In this document: positions 41,823-49,997 of the stretch, piece by piece
How positions within the stretch are numbered: position 1 is the stretch's first letter
Layout of the letters: the number at the start of each line of letters is the position of its first letter
NCBI GenBank assembly: GCA_937889535.1
Contig: CALBZW010000011.1
Location: 143,411-207,410, forward strand
Direction of reading: 5' to 3'
From: an uncultured Candidatus Saccharibacteria bacterium
GTDB taxonomy: Bacteria > Patescibacteriota > Saccharimonadia > Saccharimonadales > Saccharimonadaceae
DNA length: 64,000 nt
Translations under genes and position numbers: made by a program
The notes under the pieces: generated by a model
Seen by the model: the letters and a program-made list of their open reading frames with translations, nothing else
What the model was told of the DNA's origin: nothing
The model's database searches: none

Positions 41823-42530
41823 AACTTGAAGTTGCTGACGGATTTTTGCTTCGATATGATGATTTTGAGGGTGTTTTCGACTTAGATAATTCGTATATTG
41901 GTAAACGTCGCTTAGATAAAAGTCATCCGTTCTAAGCGAATTGATACAGTTTAGCACGTCCAGTATCCAACTCCTAGAATCGATATTAGAGACGTGCAGT
42001 TTTTTGATATGATTATAGGCTTTTATAGTATCGCCGATGTTCGCCATTAAACCATCTGTAATGAGGTTAATCTTTCCTTGCTGGGGTATGTTTTTATATA
42101 GTATATTAGACCCTATCCAACCCGCTCTTCTTGCGGTTTTTGATAAAGGAGGTCTTTTTTCTATAACGTCAGGAGTAAAGAAAAAGCTAGGCACAAAGAC
42201 TAAATTCTGTACATTGTAGTCTTTTGAATATTGAAGGACGAGGAGTTCTGGGTTGGTCGCGCTCGTAATGCGCTCTATCATTTTCGAATATGCGCTGCCA
42301 GCTATTTTTGTTCCGATATGTTGACATTTGCTTTTTAGCTCAAAAATTTTTTGACACTTTTCGCAGACAAAATCAGAGACTGGTGTGTTATTTTTTAATT
42401 TTTTTAGATGAGAATTGCCACAGCAAGGGCAATACACATTATCAGCTACCCACTGCTCACTCATAACTCTAACTTTTTGACTATTACTCTTATAATGCGT
42501 AGTTAGTTCAATGTCAAAAGATAAATTCAT
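41745..42530 (-). CDS. dpnI: DpnI-type restriction endonuclease, specific for N6-methylated GATC
   Basis: 261 residues, similar to DpnI over the whole length. Residues 1-30 (LELTTHYKSNSQK style) match the start; the zinc site is C34, C37, C56, C59; the PD-(D/E)xK site is D53...E64-x-K66 (DF...FELKSK), at the same numbers as in DpnI. TARRAGWIGSNI follows in the middle, and the winged-helix end has IEAKIRQQLQVLRDKGFI, the methyl-adenine reader. DpnI cuts DNA carrying methylated GATC and needs no partner methylase. All key residues are present, so it is probably active. AAAGGAG ribosome site. It would cut Dam-methylated incoming DNA while sparing an unmethylated genome. Confidence 0.95.
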   Translation of the reverse strand: MNLSFDIELTTHYKSNSQKVRVMSEQWVADNVYCPCCGNSHLKKLKNNTPVSDFVCEKCQKIFELKSKCQHIGTKIAGSAYSKMIERITSATNPELLVLQYSKDYNVQNLVFVPSFFFTPDVIEKRPPLSKTARRAGWIGSNILYKNIPQQGKINLITDGLMANIGDTIKAYNHIKKLHVSNIDSRSWILDVLNCINSLRTDDFYLSDVYQYTNYLSRKHPQNHHIEAKIRQQLQVLRDKGFIVFLGNGRYRKVSHSLTLS

Positions 42531-42616
42531 CGGATCTCCTTTCTATAGATGTTAGAGCTTTATTCGAAAATTGTAAACTATTATTAGATAACCCCGGCTC
42601 ATCGCCAGGGTTATAC

Positions 42617-43429
42617 CTACAGCTGACGAACCTCGTTCATGACTTTAAATAAAGTCTTAGCTGGCATCATGCTGTAAAAACTGAAATTATTTTTGGGCTG
42701 GGAGATGGCCTTGACGCCATTCTTTTCCCAGACGGCAGCGGCTTTTGCTTGATCATAAGTGTTGTCCCACCACTTCGGGCGAACGGTTTCGCCATTCGGA
42801 ACAAAATAACACTCGCAATAATCGCCCACCAAATCGCTGTTTTTTCGTGCTAAGACCTGGATGTATTTACTCAAGTCCCATTCTGTAAACTCAAGCGCCA
42901 CCGAATCCTTACCCCAATTACCGATAAAGGCCAGTTGGTTACGATAAAGCTTGGGGTTGGCGCGCATGACTTGCGTCGATGATGCACGGATTTGATCGAT
43001 AACTGGATCATTGTGCGGATTCGGGTCGTCGGCGAAAAACGGAATTGGCAGTAAATACCAAAGATACGCGAAATAGCGATGAAATAGTTTCGCCACCCAC
43101 GTCATAGCACTGCTCGGTGCGCCACCAACAAAAAAGACGCGCTTAATTCTCCGCTGTTCTTCGTCGAAATTCCAGAGCAATATCATTTGGCAGGCGACAT
43201 ATGCGCCTAACCCGCCCTGTGCGTGGATTTCCAAATCTCGGAAATCATAACGCCTTTCGTATTTCAGGATTTGCTGGCGAATATTCTCCTTGACATTTGG
43301 ATTTTGACCGTAGTCGAAGACAATAACATCTAAGTCTTCGCCATAGCATCTCTTCAGCTCGTTAACGTACGCCTGCTCGGTCTCTGCCGAATCGCCTTCG
43401 GCAGGAATAACCAAAATTGTTGACCGCAT
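42617..43429 (-). CDS. Alpha/beta-hydrolase-like protein, second family member
   Basis: 270 residues: LVIPAEGDSAETEQ, DVIVFDYGQNP, LEIHAQGGLGAYVACQM (nucleophile elbow position with Gln in place of Ser), VFFVGGAPSS and a late NWGKDSVAL. The order is alpha/beta-hydrolase-like, but the catalytic serine is not where expected, so it may not be an esterase. Similar in layout to the 1153-1935 protein. Ribosome site AAAGGAGG 6 nt before the ATG. It lies just outside the frameshifted HD gene. Confidence 0.45.
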   Translation of the reverse strand: MRSTILVIPAEGDSAETEQAYVNELKRCYGEDLDVIVFDYGQNPNVKENIRQQILKYERRYDFRDLEIHAQGGLGAYVACQMILLWNFDEEQRRIKRVFFVGGAPSSAMTWVAKLFHRYFAYLWYLLPIPFFADDPNPHNDPVIDQIRASSTQVMRANPKLYRNQLAFIGNWGKDSVALEFTEWDLSKYIQVLARKNSDLVGDYCECYFVPNGETVRPKWWDNTYDQAKAAAVWEKNGVKAISQPKNNFSFYSMMPAKTLFKVMNEVRQL

Positions 43430-43527
43430 TTTACCACCTCCTTTTTAGAATGACGGTCTACAAAAGGAATAGTGTGTATATTATAACACGTAATTATACT
43501 CTATACAACTGCTATACTGAGTTTTGT

Positions 43528-44215
43528 TTAAAAATCTTCGTAATAGTCTTGAATTTTGTCGATAATTTCTTCTTGTTGCATTTTTTGGTAAGCTCGCGAG
43601 TAAATTTGATAGACGAAATCGCGCCTGTGATAATCACGTTCAAATTGATCGCGGCGCTGCGCCAAAATAGGATTATCAGTCCAGAGATGAAAATGGCCAG
43701 TACGTTGCGTACGCCCCAACATGTATTCGTAACAGCGATTAAAATGATCATCGAAAGTGTTTAGCTCTGGATAATTTTTAATACTGGTTGCTAGCTGGCG
43801 CGGAGCTAGCACTTCGATATCGAAGTCGCGGTCGGAGTCGGAAATAATTTTACCATAAAAGTTACGAGGAGGGGTTTTGCGCGAGCCGCGATGATCCTCC
43901 ACCGCTTCCCGGATGATTTGAATTTCTGGATTTGAGAAGAAAGTTTTGAGATTAGCGTCGCTAGCTACGATTTCACCAGAAGCAAGCTCGTGATGCTCTC
44001 GGTCAGTTTTTAACCCTAAATCCGTGATAAACGGCGGCAGTATAGGCAACATCGTAATCTTTGTGATAATATTCAGCCAGCATGAGAGCGTTACGCACTA
44101 CGCTTTGGATGTGAATGGGGCCATGAGAATAAAATTTTTCATAGCGTGGCAAAATTTCAGACTCAATATACGCCTTTAATTTTGGATTAATCTCGGAATT
44201 ATGGCTTTCGTTCAT
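43528..44215 (-). pseudogene. HD-domain phosphohydrolase broken by a one-base frameshift
   Basis: Frame 1 from the ATG at 44215 reads ...HGPIHIQSVVRNALMLAEYY...TAAVYHG and then stops after FRVKN. In the next frame the same protein continues as DLGLKTDREHHELASGEI, then EAVEDHRGSRKTPPRN and SDSDRDFDIE. Removing one G from CACGGATTT near 44015 restores YHDLGL, i.e. the HD metal motif. Total about 228 residues, like YedJ-type HD hydrolases. ATTATA (44222-44227) lies 6 nt before the ATG (leaderless). It is either a true null allele or a sequencing error. Confidence 0.8.
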
Positions 44216-44221
44216 AGATAT

Positions 44222-44229
44222 ATTATAAT
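44222..44229. promoter_or_regulatory. Overlapping divergent -10 elements
   Basis: ATTATAAT serves both strands: TATAAT (44224-44229) ends 6 nt before the ATG at 44236, and its complement (44222-44227) ends 6 nt before the ATG at 44215. The two leaderless genes thus share four bases of their -10 boxes and should exclude each other. Confidence 0.7.
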
Positions 44230-44235
44230 AGAACT

Positions 44236-44862
44236 ATGCGAAAATACATACCAGAGAATGTGAAATTGATACCGGCGGAGGCGGAATGTAAGTTCTGGGG
44301 TGAGTTGTTTGATGTTTATCAGTGGCCACAGGAAATGTTTGATGGCTCGACGGCGACTTTTGAAATGTTAAGACGCGAAGATACGGTTGTGATTATTGCG
44401 ATGTTGACGGCGGAAGAACAGAGGCGCTTGGGGAAAGTTGCAGAGGGCGAAGATGCGGAAGACAAAGTGGTAATTACTTATCAAACGCAGCCGCATCAAG
44501 ATTGGTTTTATGATTATCCGGGCGGGCGACATGACAATCCGGACGAAACAGAGCTCGAGGCGGCGAAACGAGAATTGCGCGAAGAAACGGGTCTAAGTTT
44601 TGCGAACTGGAAACTTGTAGAAGTGCACCAACCATTTACGAAGATCGATTGGCTAGTTTATACTTTCGTGGCGACAGACTTAGTCGGGCAAGTTGCGCAG
44701 AAGTTGGATGCAGGAGAAAAGATTGAGGTCCTAGAAGCCACTTTGGATGAACTACGTGAGTACGCGAAGAAGCCGAACGCGAAATACTTAATGCCTGGAT
44801 TTATGCGAGGGGTCAAAAATCTGAATGGGCTGCGAGAACTGCCAGCGCTGTACGAATACTAA
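44236..44862 (+). CDS. Nudix hydrolase, ADP-ribose pyrophosphatase-like
   Basis: 208 residues. Nudix box PGGRHDNPDETELEAAKRE followed by LREETGL, complete. The N-terminal domain (WGELFDVYQWPQEMFDGSTATFEMLRREDTVVII) is the dimerisation sheet typical of ADP-ribose pyrophosphatases. It probably hydrolyses ADP-ribose or a related nucleoside diphosphate sugar. Leaderless start and divergent from the broken HD gene. Confidence 0.85.
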   Translation: MRKYIPENVKLIPAEAECKFWGELFDVYQWPQEMFDGSTATFEMLRREDTVVIIAMLTAEEQRRLGKVAEGEDAEDKVVITYQTQPHQDWFYDYPGGRHDNPDETELEAAKRELREETGLSFANWKLVEVHQPFTKIDWLVYTFVATDLVGQVAQKLDAGEKIEVLEATLDELREYAKKPNAKYLMPGFMRGVKNLNGLRELPALYEY

Positions 44863-44872
44863 GTTTAGCTAA

Positions 44873-45640
44873 TTAAGTTTCCGTCTTATCCTCTTCTGAT
44901 TCTGTATCTTTTTGCGATTCCCCTTTCAGTACCCGCATAATCCATTCGCGTTTCCAGACAACGAGGCCAAGTATGGCTATACCGGCGACCGCGGTGACAG
45001 CGACAAGGCCGAGGTTGTCGCTCAGGCCAGCGCCGAGATAATTTGTCATGATAATCGTCGGGAGGCGGCCAAGGCCGACGAGAAGCATGAGCTTCGGAAT
45101 CGGAACTTTCGTCAATCCGGCAATATAACAGACGACGTCATCCGGAAAACCGGGGAGCAGGAAAATCGCAAAAAGGATGAACGAGGCACTTTTGGCTTCG
45201 AGAATAAAATCAAATTTCGCGATCACGGATTTCTTGAAAATCTTTTCCAACAAGGGGCGACCAAAGCGGCGAGCGAGTTTGAAGACAATCCAACAACCAA
45301 TTAGGCTACCGATCAGCGTCCATAAGATTCCCCACGGTCCGAAAAGGAATCCGCCGACGCTGCCGACGAGCTGCCCAGGAATCGGTGCGGCGACGGTCTG
45401 AGCAATCTGGAGCAGAATATATAATAACGGTGCGAAAATTCCCCACGACTGGACCGAGGCGACGAGCTGGTCGCGGTTCATTAGAAGCGAAGTGAGCGGA
45501 CCTTCGAGCGCAATGTCAAAGATAAGATAGATAGCTAGAGCGGCAATCGCAATCGCAACCACGGTGACTTTGAGTTTCGTCTGGCGCGAAATGCGTTTCT
45601 TAACTAGCGATTCATCATTACTTCGCGTATTCAACGGCAC
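44873..45640 (-). CDS. DedA/TVP38-TMEM64 family (VTT domain) membrane protein
   Basis: 255 residues with about six hydrophobic segments. The VTT core is seen as FAPLLYILLQIAQTVAAPIPGQLVG, GFLFGPWGILWTLIGSLIG and LLPGFPDDVVCYIAGLTKVP, the usual re-entrant loop motifs of this superfamily (lipid scramblases, undecaprenyl phosphate carriers). It may help recycle lipid carriers. The GTG at 45640 overlaps the end of rny by 23 bp; a TTG at 45634 is an alternative start. Likely cotranscribed with rny. The C-terminus is very acidic. Confidence 0.85.
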   Translation of the reverse strand: MPLNTRSNDESLVKKRISRQTKLKVTVVAIAIAALAIYLIFDIALEGPLTSLLMNRDQLVASVQSWGIFAPLLYILLQIAQTVAAPIPGQLVGSVGGFLFGPWGILWTLIGSLIGCWIVFKLARRFGRPLLEKIFKKSVIAKFDFILEAKSASFILFAIFLLPGFPDDVVCYIAGLTKVPIPKLMLLVGLGRLPTIIMTNYLGAGLSDNLGLVAVTAVAGIAILGLVVWKREWIMRVLKGESQKDTESEEDKTET

Positions 45641-47135
45641 GGGTCTCCCGGATCACGTTGACTTTAATCACGCCAGGATAAGACATAGTGGCTTCGATCT
45701 TGTTCGCAATATCGCGAGCGAGTTTCAAAGCACTCAGGTCATCAATTTGTTTCGGTTCGACAATCACCCGAATCTCACGACCAGCGGAAATCGCGTAAGC
45801 CTTGTCGATGCCCGGGAAGGACGTCGCGATGTTTTCGAGGTCGCGCATACGCTCGGCGAAGTTCTCAGCGGAAATGTTGCGAGCGCCAGGGCGAGCAGCA
45901 CTGAGAGAATCAACAATCTTCACGATGATTGCTTCTGGAGTTGTAGGCTCGATGTCGTCGTGGTGAGCAGCCATAGCGTGGACAACTTCATCCGGCATGC
46001 CGTACTTCTTCGCGAGTTCTGCACCAATTTCGGCGTGCTTCCCTTCGATTTTATGGGTTACGGCCTTACCGATATCATGAAGCAAAGTTGCGGTCTTCGT
46101 CACGCGCTTGTTGGCGCCAATTTCTTCGGCAATCATGCCAGCGATGTGCGCCATCTCGACAGAGTGGAGCAAAACATTCTGACCATAGCTAGTGCGGAAT
46201 TTCAGTTCACCGAGTAGATGAATCAGCTCACGCGGAATACCAACGACACCAACTTCGCGAGCGGCATCTTCGCCGGCGCGCATAACTTCTTTTTCAATCT
46301 CACGCTCGGCCTTGGCGACAGCATCTTCAATCGAACTTGGGTTAATGCGGCCATCCTTCATCAAACGTTCAAGAGCATAGCGTGCGACTTGGCGACGAAT
46401 CGGGTCGAAGCTCGAAAGTACCACCATGCCCGGAGTATCGTCGACCATAATGTCGACACCAGTAGCGCGTTGGAGAGCCTGAATATTGCGGCCTTCCTTA
46501 CCGATAATGCGACCCTTCATGTCATCGTCAGGAAGTTTGAGCGCGGTAACCGTGCGGTCAGCAGTGACTTCAGACGACATACGCTCCATGGCAGTCAGTA
46601 AAATCGCCTGCGCAGTTTCGTCAACATCATGCTTAATTTCTTTCTGTTCCTTCGCGACAAGCCCGACGAGATCTTGCTTAATGTCGCGTTCGGTCATTTG
46701 CATAAGTTTTTCGCGCGCAGCTTCTTTCGAGAGGCTGGCGATTTTCTCGAGCTTTTCTTGCTGACGATTGCGGATGTCGCGGACTTCGTTTTTCAGATCA
46801 TCAAGTTCTTTTTCCTGTTTCGCGAGACGCTCGGTTTTCTGTTCGAGCTGGTCGAGTTTGTTGTCGAGATTTGCTTCGCGCTCGGTGAGACGAGTCTCGG
46901 TCTTTTTCCATTCGCGACGACGCTCAGCTTCTTCTTGCTGAGACTGCGAGGTAATCTCTGCGGCGTCAGTCTTCGCTTTTAATACAATATCCGAAGCTTC
47001 GTTCTTCGCCTTACGAACTAAATCATCGGCTTTATTCTTGCCGCCATTTTCATTCTTTTTATTGTACGCAAAAAGCGCACCAGCGCCCGCACCCATCCCG
47101 AGTACGAGGGCAATAATTATTCCTACTACGTTCAC
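45618..47135 (-). CDS. rny: Ribonuclease Y
   Basis: Membrane-anchored endoribonuclease starting mRNA decay. One N-terminal helix (VVGIIIALVLGMGAGAGALFAY), a long coiled coil, a KH domain (DDDMKGRIIGKEGRNIQALQ) and an HD domain (VEMAHIAGMIAEE...LLHDIGKAV). 505 residues, normal. Start GTG (47133-47135) with an AGGAAAGG site. A TATAAT upstream gives a leader of about 90 nt. Confidence 0.97.
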   Translation of the reverse strand: MNVVGIIIALVLGMGAGAGALFAYNKKNENGGKNKADDLVRKAKNEASDIVLKAKTDAAEITSQSQQEEAERRREWKKTETRLTEREANLDNKLDQLEQKTERLAKQEKELDDLKNEVRDIRNRQQEKLEKIASLSKEAAREKLMQMTERDIKQDLVGLVAKEQKEIKHDVDETAQAILLTAMERMSSEVTADRTVTALKLPDDDMKGRIIGKEGRNIQALQRATGVDIMVDDTPGMVVLSSFDPIRRQVARYALERLMKDGRINPSSIEDAVAKAEREIEKEVMRAGEDAAREVGVVGIPRELIHLLGELKFRTSYGQNVLLHSVEMAHIAGMIAEEIGANKRVTKTATLLHDIGKAVTHKIEGKHAEIGAELAKKYGMPDEVVHAMAAHHDDIEPTTPEAIIVKIVDSLSAARPGARNISAENFAERMRDLENIATSFPGIDKAYAISAGREIRVIVEPKQIDDLSALKLARDIANKIEATMSYPGVIKVNVIRETRAVEYAK

Positions 47136-47255
47136 TCAAGTACCTTTCCTAATTGTTGTGTCGATATTTTTCTCTATACCGACGGGGTAACAAATAAATA
47201 TAAATTAATAACTTTCTGTTTTAATTATACCATAAAAATGACTCAATGTAAGTAA

Positions 47256-47281
47256 AATACCTCGGTTTTCGCCGAGGTATT
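47256..47281. terminator. Bidirectional intrinsic terminator
   Basis: Ten-pair stem AATACCTCGG/CCGAGGTATT. On the - strand it ends the 47359 transcription unit, about 80 bp after its stop. Confidence 0.75.
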
Positions 47282-47358
47282 ATTCAGTGTGATGTACGTT
47301 AGCCATAAAACATATTGTTTATAAGTTACTTAAAGACTTAAATGCAGTCGTATCTATT

Positions 47359-48087
47359 TTATTCAACTACACTATCGAGACCTTCCCATTCGCCAGTAAA
47401 ATTGTTCAATATTTTAACCGAGGAATTATAAAACGTCTGGATATCGTCGGTTTTTACTTTCGCTTGGACTTCGCGTAGCCCACCTTTAAAGCCAATGATA
47501 GCATAAGTGTCCGGCTTATTCTTGTACGCAGCCTCATCAATCATATAAACCAAGTATGTTTTACCGGATTCAATGCGAATATCGTCAGTATTTAATACCT
47601 CGATATAATCAGCCATAGCCAAGCTGCCATCATTTTCCTTGGCGCGTTCATACTGCATTTTTTCCATATCCGATAGACTTTTGACATATTCGTCAACCGA
47701 TATTGCGCCTCCCAAGCGATAGAACTCAAGTTTTTCATTCACTGGTAGATTGCCTTTGATATTTTCGAGAACCGTTAAACTACCATAAGTATATGCGGAA
47801 ACATATTCTTGGCTTACGTCGCTATAGTTGCTAACGCCGTCAACCGAATCAACTCTTACAATAGCTACATACTGGCTCATATCTGCCATCTTGCTCGGAT
47901 CCGAAATATCCGTCGCTAAACTACTTTCTGACCGTATAGTATAAACAGTAGAATTATTCTCTCTATCTATTACAGTCTTAGATGAAGGCTCTTCTTGTTT
48001 CGTCTGCATATTGACCGCACCTGCTGTCACTAAAACTCCCAAAACAATACAACATCCCGCACAGATAATCTTTTTGATATTTTTCAT
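47359..48087 (-). CDS. Secreted or membrane-anchored protein, partner of the matrixin
   Basis: 242 residues. Basic start and hydrophobic helix (IICAGCCIVLGVLVTAGAV) form a signal peptide or anchor, with a Cys pair that could serve as a lipobox. The outside part is strand-rich (VAIVRVDSVDGVSNY, YVSAYTYGSLTVLENIKG, LEFYRLGGAIS, TYLVYMID). This look is found in Firmicutes secreted proteins of unknown role. It starts 11 bp after the matrixin-like gene and is under the same promoter. Confidence 0.6.
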   Translation of the reverse strand: MKNIKKIICAGCCIVLGVLVTAGAVNMQTKQEEPSSKTVIDRENNSTVYTIRSESSLATDISDPSKMADMSQYVAIVRVDSVDGVSNYSDVSQEYVSAYTYGSLTVLENIKGNLPVNEKLEFYRLGGAISVDEYVKSLSDMEKMQYERAKENDGSLAMADYIEVLNTDDIRIESGKTYLVYMIDEAAYKNKPDTYAIIGFKGGLREVQAKVKTDDIQTFYNSSVKILNNFTGEWEGLDSVVE

Positions 48088-48098
48088 GTTTTCACCCC

Positions 48099-48713
48099 CT
48101 AATACATATTGCTTAACAAGTTATTGTCGACTTGTTGAACGCGCCTTACGTTGCAGCCGTCCAGGTATGGGTACATAACACTATTTGGGTTATCGACATG
48201 CGCCATCCCAAATCCGTGCCCCATTTCATGGATAAAAACCCAAATGGCGTCGTCATTGCTATACCGATCCCGCCGCAGGAGTGGATCATTAAGATTAAAT
48301 TCCGCTGAATACCAACTTGAATTCCATGGGTAAACTTCGCTCATATTGTAAGCATAAAATTTAGTCTCACCCAAGACGTTGCTACCATCGTTGCCCCAGA
48401 AACTACTGTTACGTGCATACCAGTCCATTTTTGAACCGCTGGTTCCAGAACTTACGTACCCTAAGCAATAGAAATCATTAGCCCCAACTCCAGTATACAT
48501 CCAGTTATTCACCGCCGTTTTAATCAGATTTTGCCATTACGTTGCCTGTGGCGACCCGTTTCCATCTATATACATATAGATATTACCGATTCCGCCCTCC
48601 ATGCGATAGCCGCTAAATGGAGCTGCGGACACCGTTGTAGAGAATAGTGCTAAAATAAGTATCGTTGCCGTAGTGAAGCATAGTTTAGTGCGTATGCTTT
48701 TTATTAGTCTCAT
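48099..48713 (-). pseudogene. Secreted matrixin-like metalloprotease with an in-frame stop
   Basis: From ATG 48713 (ribosome site AAAGGTGG) the frame gives a signal peptide (CFTTATILILALFSTTVSA) and a start of a metzincin domain (GIGNIYMYIDGNGSPQAT), then TAA at 48537-48539. The same frame continues as WQNLIKTAVNNWMYTG and on to HEMGHGFGMAHVD (48246-48208), the HExxHxxGxxH zinc site plus the Met-turn NSVMYP. Total would be 204 residues. So one nonsense change interrupts it; a restart at GTG 48512 would give an unexported 137-residue piece. Confidence 0.85.
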
Positions 48714-48770
48714 TTTAATTCCACCTTTCTAAAGTACTTATGACCTACGACAATCACACCGAACTAGTTT

Positions 48771-48799
48771 AGTATATGTGTCTTTTTATATTTTGTCAA
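48771..48799 (-). promoter_or_regulatory. Consensus promoter of the matrixin operon
   Basis: On the - strand TTGACA (48794-48799), 17-bp spacer, TATACT (48771-48776). The leader is about 55 nt. Confidence 0.8.
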
Positions 48800-48823
48800 C
48801 ATTTTTATTTTTTAAAATTTTTC

Positions 48824-48854
48824 TTGACCCTCACCTTGCGTCATAGACTATGAT
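48824..48854 (+). promoter_or_regulatory. MerR-type promoter of the 48907 regulator
   Basis: TTGACC (48824-48829) and TATGAT (48849-48854) are 19 bp apart, the elongated spacing that MerR proteins correct. The region is flanked by ACCCT...AGGGT. It points to autoregulation of the gene at 48907 and lies 25 bp from the divergent -35. Confidence 0.65.
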
Positions 48855-48906
48855 AGGGTTATTATAAAATTAAGCAGAAAGGATTATAATTTAATATCGT
48901 TGTATT

Positions 48907-49929
48907 ATGAAAACTATTAAGCAGGTTTCCGAGTTAAGTGGCGCTAGCGTGCGAGCATTACAATACTACGACAAAATTAATTTGCTTTCGCCTAGCCGTA
49001 CTGACTCTGATTACCGCCTTTATAGCGATAATGATATTGCGAGACTACAGAAGATATTATTTTTGAAGGAATTAGGGTTTTCGTTAAAACAAATTCGCGA
49101 GTTAATAGATGGGTCTGGCTTAGAAAAAAGTATGACTTTTCAAAAACAAAAGGAAGTTCTGCGCGCGAAGCGTTGTCGAGCCGAGAAAATTATAAATGTT
49201 TTAGAACGCTTGGAGAATGGCGACACAATTGATGACTGCGCGAATGACATTAGGGCCATCGCTAAAGAATCGAAGAGCATAAAGAAGACAATTGGAATGC
49301 TAATGATTCTTGCCGCGATAACCGCTGGAGGAATAGGATTTTATCGTTTTCTACAGGAAAACTGCGGAAAATCTAACGTGCAAATAGCCGAACCGGAGCA
49401 ACCCCACGGCGAGGATAATGTTACTTCGGATTTCATAGCGATAAATTCAGTCGTGGCGGATAGTAGTATAGATTGTTCGACATTTGATATAGTGCAGATT
49501 GATGAAACGTTTTTGCCGGAGGGGCTAGAAATTTTAGGTAAAGTCGTATTTCCGGACGACCTGCAGAATGATGTCCAGGCGCAGGCGTTTTATTCTTCCG
49601 CCGACGAGATGTATTATGACGCAGAGGTTCAACCGATTAGCTATGTAGTAAAAAGCTCAAATGGTAAACGTTATATTGCGATTAATTTTGCGTTTGACCG
49701 CACGCCGATTCGCGAAATGTATGCGCCAGCGGGTGAACCGTCAATAATAAACGGGATCGAGATTATGATAGGATCTTATATCGGAGAATACTATGATGAA
49801 ACTCTGGATATTCTCGAACCTGTTGAGAAATACTATGCGGACTTTATGGTTGATGGCGTGAATTATAGTGTTGAAACACATGGTCTAAACGAAACCGAAT
49901 TAGTCGAGCTATTTAAATCGTTACTTTAA
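48907..49929 (+). CDS. Membrane-bound MerR-family regulator with extracytoplasmic sensor domain
   Basis: 340 residues. Residues 1-70 are a MerR winged helix (TIKQVSELSGASVRALQYYDKINLLSP...DYRLYSDNDIARLQKILFLKELGFSL), followed by the dimerisation helix. A membrane helix lies at about 128-148 (TIGMLMILAAITAGGIGFYRF). The outside domain (to 340) is beta-rich, ending FMVDGVNYSVETHGLNETELVELFKSL, similar in pattern to DUF4367-like domains of Firmicutes. MerR proteins are normally soluble; this arrangement would make a one-protein transmembrane signal system for the divergent secreted protease operon. No Shine-Dalgarno directly before the ATG. Confidence 0.8.
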   Translation: MKTIKQVSELSGASVRALQYYDKINLLSPSRTDSDYRLYSDNDIARLQKILFLKELGFSLKQIRELIDGSGLEKSMTFQKQKEVLRAKRCRAEKIINVLERLENGDTIDDCANDIRAIAKESKSIKKTIGMLMILAAITAGGIGFYRFLQENCGKSNVQIAEPEQPHGEDNVTSDFIAINSVVADSSIDCSTFDIVQIDETFLPEGLEILGKVVFPDDLQNDVQAQAFYSSADEMYYDAEVQPISYVVKSSNGKRYIAINFAFDRTPIREMYAPAGEPSIINGIEIMIGSYIGEYYDETLDILEPVEKYYADFMVDGVNYSVETHGLNETELVELFKSLL

Positions 49930-49997
49930 TTCTGATTTAAGGTTCGATTATTAGAATAGGATGGGGGGGTGGTATAGCGTAAAGACAAGGAGCTTAT

